Assembly: GCF_011089895.1 (NCBI RefSeq)
Contig: NZ_JAANAT010000003.1
Span: forward strand, 310,001 to 374,000
DNA length: 64,000 nt
Direction: 5' to 3'
Origin: Mucilaginibacter inviolabilis
Lineage (GTDB): Bacteria; Bacteroidota; Bacteroidia; Sphingobacteriales; Sphingobacteriaceae
Below the pieces are notes generated by a model. The model was not told where the DNA came from. It was given only the letters and a program-made list of their open reading frames with translations, and did not search any database. The position numbers and the translations under genes are program-made. Below, piece after piece: positions 8,883 through 17,103 of this stretch. The stretch's first letter is position 1. Each line of letters opens with the position of its first letter.

Positions 8883-10043
8883 ATGAAGAAATTAATCTTT
8901 TCACTATCTCTGTTTCTAAGCTTTTCATCTTTAGTACATGCCCAATGGACAACCAGTGGGAATAATGCTTTTTATAGTCTTAGCGGAAATGTAGGTATCG
9001 GTGTCCCCAATCCAACAAATAAGTTAGACGTAGCAGGCGTCATCAATACACAAAGTTATATGACATCTACATTAGGGTTTTATGTTCCAAGTACTTTAAA
9101 TGGAATGAATAATACCTTAGGCGGTAATACGATTTCTTTTCGGACAGGGAATGTGGAGAATCGTATGGTAATTGATGGTAGTGGCAATGTCGGTATTGGA
9201 ACAACAACACCGGTAGGTAAATTAGATGTCAACGGCGCTATTTCCATTAAAGGGATTAATGTAAATGATTACTCACCAATTGGTGTTTCAACGGATGGTA
9301 CCTATGTTATTGCCAGTGGTTCCCGGATAAAAGGAACATATACCCTCACATTTGAGGCTGCTAACAGGGTACAAACAGTGGAATTACATGTCAATGCGAA
9401 TCAATATGACGGAGCTACCTCAGTTTCTGTTTTGAGTAATACCTCATATGGGGGTAATGCAATTATGTCAAATTTTCGTACACTCTTTAATGCCGATATG
9501 TCTACTGTTTATCTGGTATTTGATGTCGCCAACAGGAATGGTGGAACTTTAGTTACGGTCTATTTTAATGGTGTAGGTGCCTATAACGCCAATTGGGGGG
9601 GCACTTTGCCAACGAATACAACCACTCAGGGATTTTATCCATTGGCAGTAAATGGCGGAAACGTAGGAATAGGTACCCTAACGCCAAAAGAAGCCTTATC
9701 AGTAAATGGTAATATTCGGTCTAAACAAATAAAAGTTGAACTGGCTAACTGGCCGGATTATGTATTCAAAAAAGATTACCAATTACCATCACTTCAGGAG
9801 GTAAAAGCCTACATCGACGAAAACCAACATTTACCCGAAACACCATCCGCGCAGCAAATAGCTAAAGACGGATTGAACCTGGGCGAGATGAATAAACTGT
9901 TAATGAAAAAAGTAGAGGAACTGACGCTATACTTGATTGAAGAAAATAAAGCAAAGAAAGAGCAGGAAACGATAAACTGCAAGCAACAAGCACAGATTGA
10001 CAAACTAATTAAACAGGTTGCATCTCTTCAAAAGCAGAAATAA
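8883..10043 (+). CDS. Secreted GNVGIGTTTP-repeat protein, paralogue 2
   Basis: The 386-residue product has a signal peptide ending LVHAQ, GNVGIGVPNP near the N-terminus, GNVGIGTTTP and GNVGIGTLTP further on, and the shared C-terminal domain (NWPDYVFKKDYQLPSLQEV, NQHLPETPS, LNLGEMNKLLMKKVEELTLY) ending in a coiled coil. A non-repeat beta domain of about 120 residues lies between the second and third repeats. It begins 19 bp after paralogue 1. A 50-nt stretch (9861-9910) is identical to paralogue 3. Confidence 0.85.
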   Translation: MKKLIFSLSLFLSFSSLVHAQWTTSGNNAFYSLSGNVGIGVPNPTNKLDVAGVINTQSYMTSTLGFYVPSTLNGMNNTLGGNTISFRTGNVENRMVIDGSGNVGIGTTTPVGKLDVNGAISIKGINVNDYSPIGVSTDGTYVIASGSRIKGTYTLTFEAANRVQTVELHVNANQYDGATSVSVLSNTSYGGNAIMSNFRTLFNADMSTVYLVFDVANRNGGTLVTVYFNGVGAYNANWGGTLPTNTTTQGFYPLAVNGGNVGIGTLTPKEALSVNGNIRSKQIKVELANWPDYVFKKDYQLPSLQEVKAYIDENQHLPETPSAQQIAKDGLNLGEMNKLLMKKVEELTLYLIEENKAKKEQETINCKQQAQIDKLIKQVASLQKQK

Positions 10044-10072
10044 CCACCCTTGGGAAATTAAAACCTAATTAC

Positions 10073-10990
10073 ATGAAAAAAAATACATTTTTATCCTTTA
10101 TCTGCCTTGTGGCTATTCCTCGCCTCTCCGATAATTCGTTAAAATACTATGCCTTTTTTACTATTTTACTTTTACTGCCGTTTGCAGCCAACGCCCAAAC
10201 ACCAACTTGTTTTATAACACAACACACTTCTACTCCAACTTATATTTATGTTGGAAGCATGACTAAATCTATTAGTGATGGTTCCAATTTACAGAAACTC
10301 AAAGTAGATGCATTCGGTGGCTCCTGGGGATCAAATACAGATGGACAAACTACCTTTTATATAGGTAATAGGGGTGGCCTCATTATTAATAAAGTTACCA
10401 CAGGTAGTGATGCCATAGATGGGTATCTTAGTTTACAGGCTTATCAAAATGATGTACAAACCGACTTTTATTTAGTGGCGCCTGCCAATATTTACACCGG
10501 AGTTTTGGTATCATCTCTTTGGCTCAGAGACGGAACATCAGTAGTTGTTACGCCAACCTCATCTACAACAACTCCAACTGGCACAGCGATAACTCCCTTG
10601 AATATAACAACGGTAATGACTACTGATGTTGCCGGCAATATCGGTATCAACACAGCAAGCACTTCACCTCAATATAAGCTGGCCGTTAATGGCGCATTTA
10701 TAGCAACATCGGCTACGGTAAAGCTATATAGCAACTGGCCCGATTATGTTTTCAACAAGAATTACCAATTGCCCTCACTTCAGGAGGTAAAAACCTATAT
10801 CAATCAAAACCAACATTTACCAGAGGTTCCATCAGAACAGCAAATTGCTAAAGACGGATTGAACCTGGGCGAGATGAATAAACTGTTAATGAAAAAGATG
10901 GAGGAAATGACCCTATACATGATTGAGGCAAAAGAGGAGATTAACGACCTGAAGAAACAGGTGCAGGATTTAAAAAAGCAAATCAAATAA
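10073..10990 (+). CDS. Secreted GNVGIG-like protein, paralogue 3
   Basis: The 305-residue product shares the C-terminal domain (NWPDYVFNKNYQLPSLQEV, NQHLPEVPSE, LNLGEMNKLLMKKMEEMTLY) and coiled-coil tail. Only one degenerate repeat, GNIGINTAS, remains. The N-terminus is unusually long: a first hydrophobic stretch (FLSFICLVAI) is followed by a polar segment and a second hydrophobic stretch ending FAANAQT, which is the likely cleavage site. The coding stretch 10847-10896 is identical in DNA to part of paralogue 2. Confidence 0.83.
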   Translation: MKKNTFLSFICLVAIPRLSDNSLKYYAFFTILLLLPFAANAQTPTCFITQHTSTPTYIYVGSMTKSISDGSNLQKLKVDAFGGSWGSNTDGQTTFYIGNRGGLIINKVTTGSDAIDGYLSLQAYQNDVQTDFYLVAPANIYTGVLVSSLWLRDGTSVVVTPTSSTTTPTGTAITPLNITTVMTTDVAGNIGINTASTSPQYKLAVNGAFIATSATVKLYSNWPDYVFNKNYQLPSLQEVKTYINQNQHLPEVPSEQQIAKDGLNLGEMNKLLMKKMEEMTLYMIEAKEEINDLKKQVQDLKKQIK

Positions 10991-10994
10991 ATAC

Positions 10995-12011
10995 ATGAAA
11001 AAAAGTATATTTCTAACGCTGGTTGGTTTAACCGCTATACATTTTGCAAACGCTCAAACCAAGACGGTTACCGTTGATGCCAATGATGTATTAAATAGTA
11101 ATAGCAAGTTAGTGATTAACACAGGGGTGGGGCAATCTTTTTTTACAGGGCATCAGATTGGTACTGGATATGTGTTCTCAAGCGCTGGTATTTTCAGAGC
11201 AATAACAGATAATCCGAATGGCGGCGCAAATTATTATTATGATGGCGTTACCAATGGCGTCGTGAATTTTAGTGTAAAAGCTAATGGTCAGGGTTATTTT
11301 GCCGGAAATGTTGGTATTGGTACCACGACCCCAACCTCAATGCTTAGCCTCTTGGGCGGAGGGATTAATTTAGGATCAAACCAGGGGCAATACACGCTTG
11401 CTGCGGTTGATAATTCGTCTACATCTCCATTACCGATCGGAAGCAATATATATGGTTTGTTTTCGGGAGATCTGATGCTCAGATCATATTGGGGTGTTTC
11501 AATCGACTTGAATGACGGATCGCAGGGAGATAATACTAGTGCTACCTATACACGTATACCCTCCTCCTCATCTTTTACCATTAACTCCCGAACAAGCCCC
11601 ACGGCATTTTCAACTTTATTTGCGGTGAGAAATAATGGAAATGTGTTGATTGGTAAAACCACTCAAACTAATACCGCTTATAAATTGGATGTAGCAGGAG
11701 GTATCAGGGCTAATCAAGTAGTAGTTAATACCAACGGAGCCGATTTTGTTTTTGATCGTTCATACCATTTACCTGCACTTTCAAGTGTGAAAGACTATAT
11801 CGCACAGAATCATCATTTGCCGGAAATTGAGCCGGCCAGCCAGATGCAAAAAGAAGGACTTAACGTAGGTGATAACCAAATTAAGCTATTACAAAAAATT
11901 GAAGAATTAACCTTGTACCTAATTGATGAGCATAAAAAGAATAAAGATCAACAAGTGCAAATTGATCAGTTAAAGAAGGAAATACAATTGCTGAACAAAA
12001 AGTTAAAATAG
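10995..12011 (+). CDS. Secreted GNVGIGTTTP-repeat protein, paralogue 4
   Basis: The 338-residue product has a signal peptide ending HFANAQ, one clear GNVGIGTTTP repeat, a degenerate GNVLIGKTTQ, and the most divergent C-terminal domain of the four (ADFVFDRSYHLPALSSVKDY, NHHLPEIEPA, LNVGDNQIKLLQKIEELTLY). The start lies 4 bp after the stop of paralogue 3, so the last two genes are very probably co-transcribed. Two hairpins follow the stop. Confidence 0.85.
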   Translation: MKKSIFLTLVGLTAIHFANAQTKTVTVDANDVLNSNSKLVINTGVGQSFFTGHQIGTGYVFSSAGIFRAITDNPNGGANYYYDGVTNGVVNFSVKANGQGYFAGNVGIGTTTPTSMLSLLGGGINLGSNQGQYTLAAVDNSSTSPLPIGSNIYGLFSGDLMLRSYWGVSIDLNDGSQGDNTSATYTRIPSSSSFTINSRTSPTAFSTLFAVRNNGNVLIGKTTQTNTAYKLDVAGGIRANQVVVNTNGADFVFDRSYHLPALSSVKDYIAQNHHLPEIEPASQMQKEGLNVGDNQIKLLQKIEELTLYLIDEHKKNKDQQVQIDQLKKEIQLLNKKLK

Positions 12012-12019
12012 AGATGCAA

Positions 12020-12092
12020 AAGCTTTCAGCTTAAAACAGGCTGAAAGCTTACAATGGGTATCCCGCGAAATGTGCTGTGCTGATCTCGCGGG
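12020..12092. terminator. Two hairpins after the GNVGIG cluster
   Basis: An 11-bp perfect stem (AAGCTTTCAGC 12020-12030 / GCTGAAAGCTT 12040-12050) is followed by a 7-bp stem (CCCGCGA 12062-12068 / TCGCGGG 12086-12092). Neither has a T-run directly after it, so factor-independent termination is only a guess; they may instead be 3'-end stabilising structures. Confidence 0.45.
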
Positions 12093-12234
12093 TGCATCAT
12101 AAAAAAAAGCACCGTTTTAAACGTTTATACCTAAACAAAGTCATATATCCGTCTGTTAAAGCACGGGCTGAAATATTAATAATATATTGCTGTTAAATCA
12201 TCTGTTATTAAATTATTCAACCCGACATTTTTAA

Positions 12235-12242
12235 TACATTTG
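12235..12242 (+). promoter_or_regulatory. Candidate -7 box for the NRPS gene
   Basis: TACATTTG fits TAnnTTTG. It would place transcription start near 12248. This supports the ATG at 12298 and argues against the TTG at 12244 as the translation start. A -33 element is not obvious. Confidence 0.4.
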
Positions 12243-12297
12243 GTTGGCAACTGTTTGCATTACCAATTTGCAGGCAAAAACTATTATAGGCCTAACC

Positions 12298-15200
12298 ATG
12301 ATGATGATAGCCAAGAGCTTACTAAAAGGTACTGAAAGACCTGACTTTATTAAACACGAAACCATTGCCGACATTTTCAGAACGTCGGCATCTCAATATG
12401 CCCATAATACCGCGCTCATTTTTGGCGACAGGCAACTGAATTATGCCCAGCTTGATTCCTGGAGCAATTATATCGCCGCTTTTATTGCTGCACAAGGCAT
12501 CGGCAGAGGTCATTCTATAGGGGTATGGCAATCACGCGGGCTCGCGTTGCAGGCCGTTATCCTGGGTATTGTAAAATCGGGTGCTGCCTACGTTCCGCTG
12601 GATAGGGAAATGCCCGAAGAACGGTTGCAGATCGTACTACAGGAAATTGATGCCGCCGCTTGTTTCAGTGATGCTCAACCGGCGCTCAACTGCCCGGTTT
12701 TCGCCGTTCCGGAATTTAAGGAAGTGTATGAAGATTATGTTTTGCCTGCCGGCCCCGATGCGGATGATCGGGCTTACGTGCTATACACATCAGGCAGTAC
12801 GGGTAAACCAAAAGGTATTCCTATCCTGCATAAGCATATCTGCCACCTCATTCGCTCAGAGCAAAGCGTACTCGGCATCACCCCGCAGGATAAAGTGTAC
12901 CAGGGTTTCTCGGTGTCCTTTGATATGTGGTGCGAAGAAACCTGGATAAGCCTGTTTGCCGGCGCATCCTTGTGGATAGCCGATGCCACTACGGCAAAAT
13001 CTATTGATGAGTTAAGCGAACTTTTAAGGCAGCAAAAAATTACTATACTACACGCCGTACCCAGCTTGCTGGCCGTTATGGATGATGATATACCCACGCT
13101 GCGCCTCATTAACGCCGGCGGAGAAGCCTGTACGCCGGCTGTTTTAAACCGCTGGAGCAAGCCCGGTAAAAACATATTTTACAATAGCTACGGACCTACC
13201 GAAACAACGGTAACTACCACGATGGCCCCATTAAGGCCCGGTGACGCTATCACCATTGGCGGGCCGCTGCCTAACTATGACCTGGCTGTAATTGATGATA
13301 AATTTAACCTGCTGCCGACAGGACAGCAAGGCGAGCTCATTATCTCGGGACCCGGCGTGAGCGAGGGCTATGTGAACCGGCCTGAGCTTACCCGCGAAAA
13401 ATTTCTGGATAAGCCCGCAACCCTCATGGAACTGGCCGGGGACCGTATTTACCTGAGCGGTGATGCCGTAGTGATGCAACCCGATGGCCGGATTGATTTT
13501 CATGGCAGGCTGGACGACCAGGTGAAGCTTCGCGGTTACCGTATAGAGCTGGGTGAAATTGAATCGAGACTGAATCAGCTCGAAGAAGTAGCCACAGCTG
13601 CTGTTGCTTTGAAAAAAGACGCCACAGGGCAGGATCAGCTGGTGGGTTATGTTACCCTGAAACCAGGACAAACATTTGATCAGCAGCATAGCCGTAACCG
13701 CCTTTCGGAGGTTTTACCCCCATATATGGTACCCCTGGTGGTTGTGCAGATGGATCAGTTCCCCCGGCTGCCAAGCGGCAAAATCGACCGTAAATCGCTC
13801 CCGGTACCCGAGGCTTTACAAAATGTGCCGGAGCAGCAGGAAATTCATATTAACGCTGATGATCCGCTGGCGGTAAAAGTAATGGCCGGACTTAATCACT
13901 TGTTCCCCGGTAGGGATATCACTCCCGAATCGGACTTTTTTACAGATCTGGGCGGCCATTCCTTATTGGCGGCTACATTTTCATCATGGTTACGCAAAGA
14001 AGCCGGTATTCAGCATGCATCGTTAAAAGATATTTATACCAATCGCCCGGTTAAAAACCTCATCAACACCTGGGAGCTTGCCGAAAAAAAGGCTAAGGAA
14101 AAGAAAACCGTAAACAAGGAGATTTTTCATAAAATTCCGCCTTTGCGTTATTTCCTGTGCGGTTTGGCGCAAGCTATTTCCCTGTTGTTTATATACGGAT
14201 TGTTCGCTATTCAAATATTTGTACCCTACCTCGGCTACTATTATGTGGTAATCAAAACAGAAACCGGGCAGGGTAATACAGGTATTGGTCTTATTGTAGC
14301 CTTGCTGCTTTATTGTCTGGTACCACCCTTTTTATCGCTCATGGGTATAGCGGCTAAATGGCTGCTGCTGGGCAGGGTTAAAGAAGGCGAACACCCTTTA
14401 TGGGGCTCTTATTATTTTCGTTATTGGCTGGTGAACAGGTTAACACAACTGGCCCCGGCCCAGTTTATGAACGGCACACCACTTTATCCCCTATACTTAC
14501 GTATGCTGGGTACCCGTGTGGCTAAAGACGCGCAAATAAGCGCTATTACTATTGGTGCCAACGACCTGCTGGAAATTGGCAGCGACGTGAGCCTGAGTAC
14601 GGGTGTGGTGTTGGACAACGTATCGGTGGAGAATGGTCTGATCAAATTCAGCAAGATTAGCATAGGTGCTCACGCTTATATAGGCAGCGGCGCCGTACTA
14701 TCGGGCAACACGATTGTGGAAGAGTGGGGCGAACTGCAGGATCTGAGTCATTTGCAAAGCGGCCAAACCATCAAAGCCTATGAGGTATGGAAAGGCAGCC
14801 CGGCAGAAAAAGTGCATCAAATGCAGCCTGAAGAACTACCGCAGCCGCTTAAATCACCTTTCCTCAAAATCAAAACTTATGGCTTTCTGTATACCCTGCT
14901 GCTCATTGCGTTCCCGGCGGTGGTTTTGGTGCCTTTGCTTCCCATTATCAAAATACTGAATTACATGGATTTGCAAACGCCGGATTATGATTTCAGCTAT
15001 TTTATCCATGTACCGGCGCTTACGCTTTTATATATTTTATTGTACGCGTTTGAAACGGTATTGCTATCGCGACTGCTTTTGTGGGGTATTAAACCAGGCA
15101 CCTACCCTGTTTTTAGTCGTACCTATGTGCGCAAATGGCTGTCCGATCAATTGATATCTGTCGCGCTGATTGTGTTACATCCAATATATGCCACCGTATT

Positions 15201-16281
15201 TGTATCATTTTTCTTCAGGATGCTGGGTTCAAAAATTGGTAAAAATACCGAGATCTCTACCGCCAGTAACGTAACCCATACCATGTTAGAGATTGGCAAC
15301 GGATCATTTATTGCGGATGCCGTTACGCTGGGCGAAGAGGATATTCGTGCGCAGCGGTTGATATTGAAAAAAACAATCATCGGTAACAGCAGTTTTGTGG
15401 GCAACAGCGCATTGATTCCCCAGGGATATGAATTGGGCGACAATATGCTGATTGGTGTGCTGTCGGTACCACCAACCGTGGAGCAGCTACAGGATAGTCC
15501 GCTTGGCGACTGGTTTGGTTCTCCAGCTATAGGATTGCCCCGCCGTCAGGATAGCGGTACTTATCCGGCATCGCTTACCACTACCCCATCCTGGTCACGG
15601 AAACTGGCGCGTGGCCTGATTGAAACTATCCGCATCCTGCTGCCCGAAACTGTGATCATCTGCTGCAGCGTGCTATTCATCGCTTACTGCCATGACCTGA
15701 TCAAAGAACGGACGGTTTCACAGATCCTTCAACAGCTACCCAAAATTCCATTTTATTACCTTATTTATATGGGGCTGCCAGCTTTTGTAATTCCTTTAGC
15801 TTTAAAATGGACCGCGATAGGAATGTTTAAAAAAGAGCAAAACCCCATGTGGACGCACCGGGTTTGGAGAAGCGAAGCTATCACCACTACCTACGAGGCC
15901 CTGGCAGTGCCCTTTATGCTGGAATTTTTAAAAGGGACACCATTTTTACCCTGGGCTCTGCGCTTGTTTGGCGTGAAGATTGGCAAACGGGTATGGCTCA
16001 ACACTACTGATATTACCGAGTACGATATGGTTTCTATTGGCGATGATACCGCTTTAAATGAAGATTGCGGTCCGCAGACCCACTTATTTGAAGACCGGGT
16101 GATGAAGGTAGGAACCGTAAAAATAGGCGCCCGTTGTAGCATCGGCGCCCGCAGCATTATTTTGTACGACAGCGAAATTGGCGACGATGTAAAACTGGAA
16201 CCCTTATCCCTGGTAATGAAAGGCGAAACCCTGGCCGCCGAAACCGAATGGACAGGCAGCCCGATAAAAGCGCTGGGGTAA
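12298..16281 (+). CDS. Pls/PosA-family single-module nonribosomal peptide synthetase (A-T-[TM-hexapeptide]x3)
   Basis: The 1327-residue protein has an adenylation domain at about 25-505 (A3 YTSGSTGKPKG 163-173, A5 NSYGPTE 296-302, A7/A8 LSGDAVVMQPDGRIDFHGRL then DDQVKLRGYRIELGEIE, A10 PSGKIDRKSL), and a thiolation domain with LGGHSLL, phosphopantetheine Ser555. After residue 620 there are three successive blocks, each a pair of membrane helices followed by a left-handed beta-helix acyltransferase-like stretch (for example ISIGAHAYIGSGAVL). This layout is that of Pls, the epsilon-poly-L-lysine synthetase, and its PosA relatives, where the C-terminal blocks join free amino acids into a homopolymer. 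It is a lone gene, and no dedicated 4'-phosphopantetheinyl transferase was seen nearby. Confidence 0.9.
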   Translation: MMMIAKSLLKGTERPDFIKHETIADIFRTSASQYAHNTALIFGDRQLNYAQLDSWSNYIAAFIAAQGIGRGHSIGVWQSRGLALQAVILGIVKSGAAYVPLDREMPEERLQIVLQEIDAAACFSDAQPALNCPVFAVPEFKEVYEDYVLPAGPDADDRAYVLYTSGSTGKPKGIPILHKHICHLIRSEQSVLGITPQDKVYQGFSVSFDMWCEETWISLFAGASLWIADATTAKSIDELSELLRQQKITILHAVPSLLAVMDDDIPTLRLINAGGEACTPAVLNRWSKPGKNIFYNSYGPTETTVTTTMAPLRPGDAITIGGPLPNYDLAVIDDKFNLLPTGQQGELIISGPGVSEGYVNRPELTREKFLDKPATLMELAGDRIYLSGDAVVMQPDGRIDFHGRLDDQVKLRGYRIELGEIESRLNQLEEVATAAVALKKDATGQDQLVGYVTLKPGQTFDQQHSRNRLSEVLPPYMVPLVVVQMDQFPRLPSGKIDRKSLPVPEALQNVPEQQEIHINADDPLAVKVMAGLNHLFPGRDITPESDFFTDLGGHSLLAATFSSWLRKEAGIQHASLKDIYTNRPVKNLINTWELAEKKAKEKKTVNKEIFHKIPPLRYFLCGLAQAISLLFIYGLFAIQIFVPYLGYYYVVIKTETGQGNTGIGLIVALLLYCLVPPFLSLMGIAAKWLLLGRVKEGEHPLWGSYYFRYWLVNRLTQLAPAQFMNGTPLYPLYLRMLGTRVAKDAQISAITIGANDLLEIGSDVSLSTGVVLDNVSVENGLIKFSKISIGAHAYIGSGAVLSGNTIVEEWGELQDLSHLQSGQTIKAYEVWKGSPAEKVHQMQPEELPQPLKSPFLKIKTYGFLYTLLLIAFPAVVLVPLLPIIKILNYMDLQTPDYDFSYFIHVPALTLLYILLYAFETVLLSRLLLWGIKPGTYPVFSRTYVRKWLSDQLISVALIVLHPIYATVFVSFFFRMLGSKIGKNTEISTASNVTHTMLEIGNGSFIADAVTLGEEDIRAQRLILKKTIIGNSSFVGNSALIPQGYELGDNMLIGVLSVPPTVEQLQDSPLGDWFGSPAIGLPRRQDSGTYPASLTTTPSWSRKLARGLIETIRILLPETVIICCSVLFIAYCHDLIKERTVSQILQQLPKIPFYYLIYMGLPAFVIPLALKWTAIGMFKKEQNPMWTHRVWRSEAITTTYEALAVPFMLEFLKGTPFLPWALRLFGVKIGKRVWLNTTDITEYDMVSIGDDTALNEDCGPQTHLFEDRVMKVGTVKIGARCSIGARSIILYDSEIGDDVKLEPLSLVMKGETLAAETEWTGSPIKALG

Positions 16282-16289
16282 ATGAATTA

Positions 16290-16387
16290 AATATCGAACA
16301 CTGAATGTTGAATATCCAACGTCGAATTTTAAAAAGGTTTAATTTTTTAATTCATCATTCGATATTCAACATTCGGCGTTCGGTATT
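16290..16387. repeat. Inverted-repeat element, family A copy 1
   Basis: Imperfect 27-bp arms (16290-16316 and 16361-16387, 24 of 27 matching; left arm begins AATATCGAAC, right arm ends TTCGGTATT) enclose an AT-rich loop. Related elements lie at 17030-17099 and 18119-18203. The preceding bases GGTAAATGAATTAA are shared with copy 2. Confidence 0.7.
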
Positions 16388-16412
16388 ATATCGTCCTTTT
16401 AAGACTTCGCTC

Positions 16413-16506
16413 ATTCAAGCGTCCACGCTTGAATGCTGTTTTACATAAGCGTCCACGCTTATAGTTATTACACTAAATGTAAGTTCAAGCGAAGATCGCT
16501 TGAACT
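16413..16506. repeat. Three consecutive perfect hairpins with AAGCG cores
   Basis: Three palindromes follow one another: ATTCAAGCGT-CC-ACGCTTGAAT (16413-16434), ATAAGCGT-CC-ACGCTTAT (16445-16462) and AGTTCAAGCGA-AGA-TCGCTTGAACT (16482-16506). All stems are perfect. The core AAGCGTCC recurs in the hairpin at 50133-50212. Function is unknown. Confidence 0.6.
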
Positions 16507-16517
16507 AGCAGGAAGAT

Positions 16518-16778
16518 TTGCAACTTAAAATTAGTGATACACACCGGTATATGGCCCCTGAATTTAATAGTAGTACAACAATAGCCGAAGGTGAACGCTA
16601 TACAATTAACGGCCTGAATATCTGGGCTTATCTCTGGCATGATACCCGGGAGCAAGTAGTAGTCTCAGGTCAAAACCTCTGCGTTCCCATTTATGAAATT
16701 AAGAAAGATGATATAGCGGTTAGATTTGCTGCAATTGAGCAATCAAACAATGTTTGGATCATCTACCATAAATACTGA
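16518..16778 (+). CDS. Small hypothetical protein (86 aa or 75 aa)
   Basis: The frame starts with TTG at 16518 after an AGGAAG stretch, or with ATG at 16551. The product is mixed polar/hydrophobic with TTIAEGERYTINGLNIWAYL and ends NNVWIIYHKY. The composition looks protein-like, with no low-complexity bias, and the stop is followed at once by an intergenic inverted repeat. I recognise no family. It sits alone among repeats, so it may be a remnant. Confidence 0.4.
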   Translation: MQLKISDTHRYMAPEFNSSTTIAEGERYTINGLNIWAYLWHDTREQVVVSGQNLCVPIYEIKKDDIAVRFAAIEQSNNVWIIYHKY

Positions 16779-16779
16779 G

Positions 16780-17008
16780 TTTGGCTAAAGCCAAGAGTTG
16801 TTTGCTTTTAATCCGTTGGTTAAAACCAACGGCAATGAAGGATAATCAATTGATGCTCTATTTCATTGCCGTCCCATTTATGGGGCGGTTGGGAGCTGAA
16901 AAACCTGGCTTTAGCCAAATTTTACCGCCTAATGTTCTCTCCGTTGTCTGCGTCCTCACAGACAACCTGTGCCATAAAATTGCCTGTGAGGACACAGACA
17001 ATGGGGAG
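16780..17008. repeat. Nested inverted repeats: GGCTAAAGCC element and a 25-bp-arm hairpin
   Basis: Outer 14-bp arms TTTGGCTAAAGCCA (16780-16793) and its complement (16906-16919) enclose a smaller hairpin CCGTTGGTT-AA-AACCAACGG (16813-16832) and the pair CGGCAATGAA/TTCATTGCCG. A second hairpin with 25-bp arms (16937-16961 and 16984-17008, 22 of 25 paired) follows, containing GTCTGCGTCCTCACAG. An 87-codon frame over this stretch (16781-17044) is just the repeats read through. No gene is present in 16779-17103. Confidence 0.6.
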
Positions 17009-17029
17009 GGCGTTAAGGTAAATGAATTA

Positions 17030-17099
17030 AATATCGAATTTTAAAAAGGCTTAATTTTTTACTTCATCATTCGATATTCAAAATTCCGTGTTCGATATT
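17030..17099. repeat. Inverted-repeat element, family A copy 2 (shortened)
   Basis: AATATCGAA (17030-17038) and TTCGATATT (17091-17099) bound a copy that lacks most of the left arm of copy 1 but keeps its loop (TTTTAAAAAGG then TTAATTTTTTA) and its left flank. It abuts the 3' end of the gene at 17104. Confidence 0.65.
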
Positions 17100-17103
17100 A
17101 CTC

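Noticed and set aside
7490..12011. Prophage tail-fibre genes
   Set aside because: The GNVGIG repeats recall phage fibres, but each gene has its own signal peptide, no phage structural genes lie nearby, and no S74 autoprotease motif was seen.
12244..12297. TTG start for the NRPS gene
   Set aside because: The TACATTTG -7 box at 12235-12242 puts the transcription start too close; the ATG at 12298 begins the expected A-domain N-terminus.
16413..16506. CRISPR array
   Set aside because: The three palindromes differ in length and sequence and there are no spacers of uniform size or cas genes.
16781..17044. 87-codon frame on the plus strand
   Set aside because: It is almost entirely composed of inverted repeats (GGCTAAAGCC element and the 25-bp-arm hairpin), so it is not a gene.
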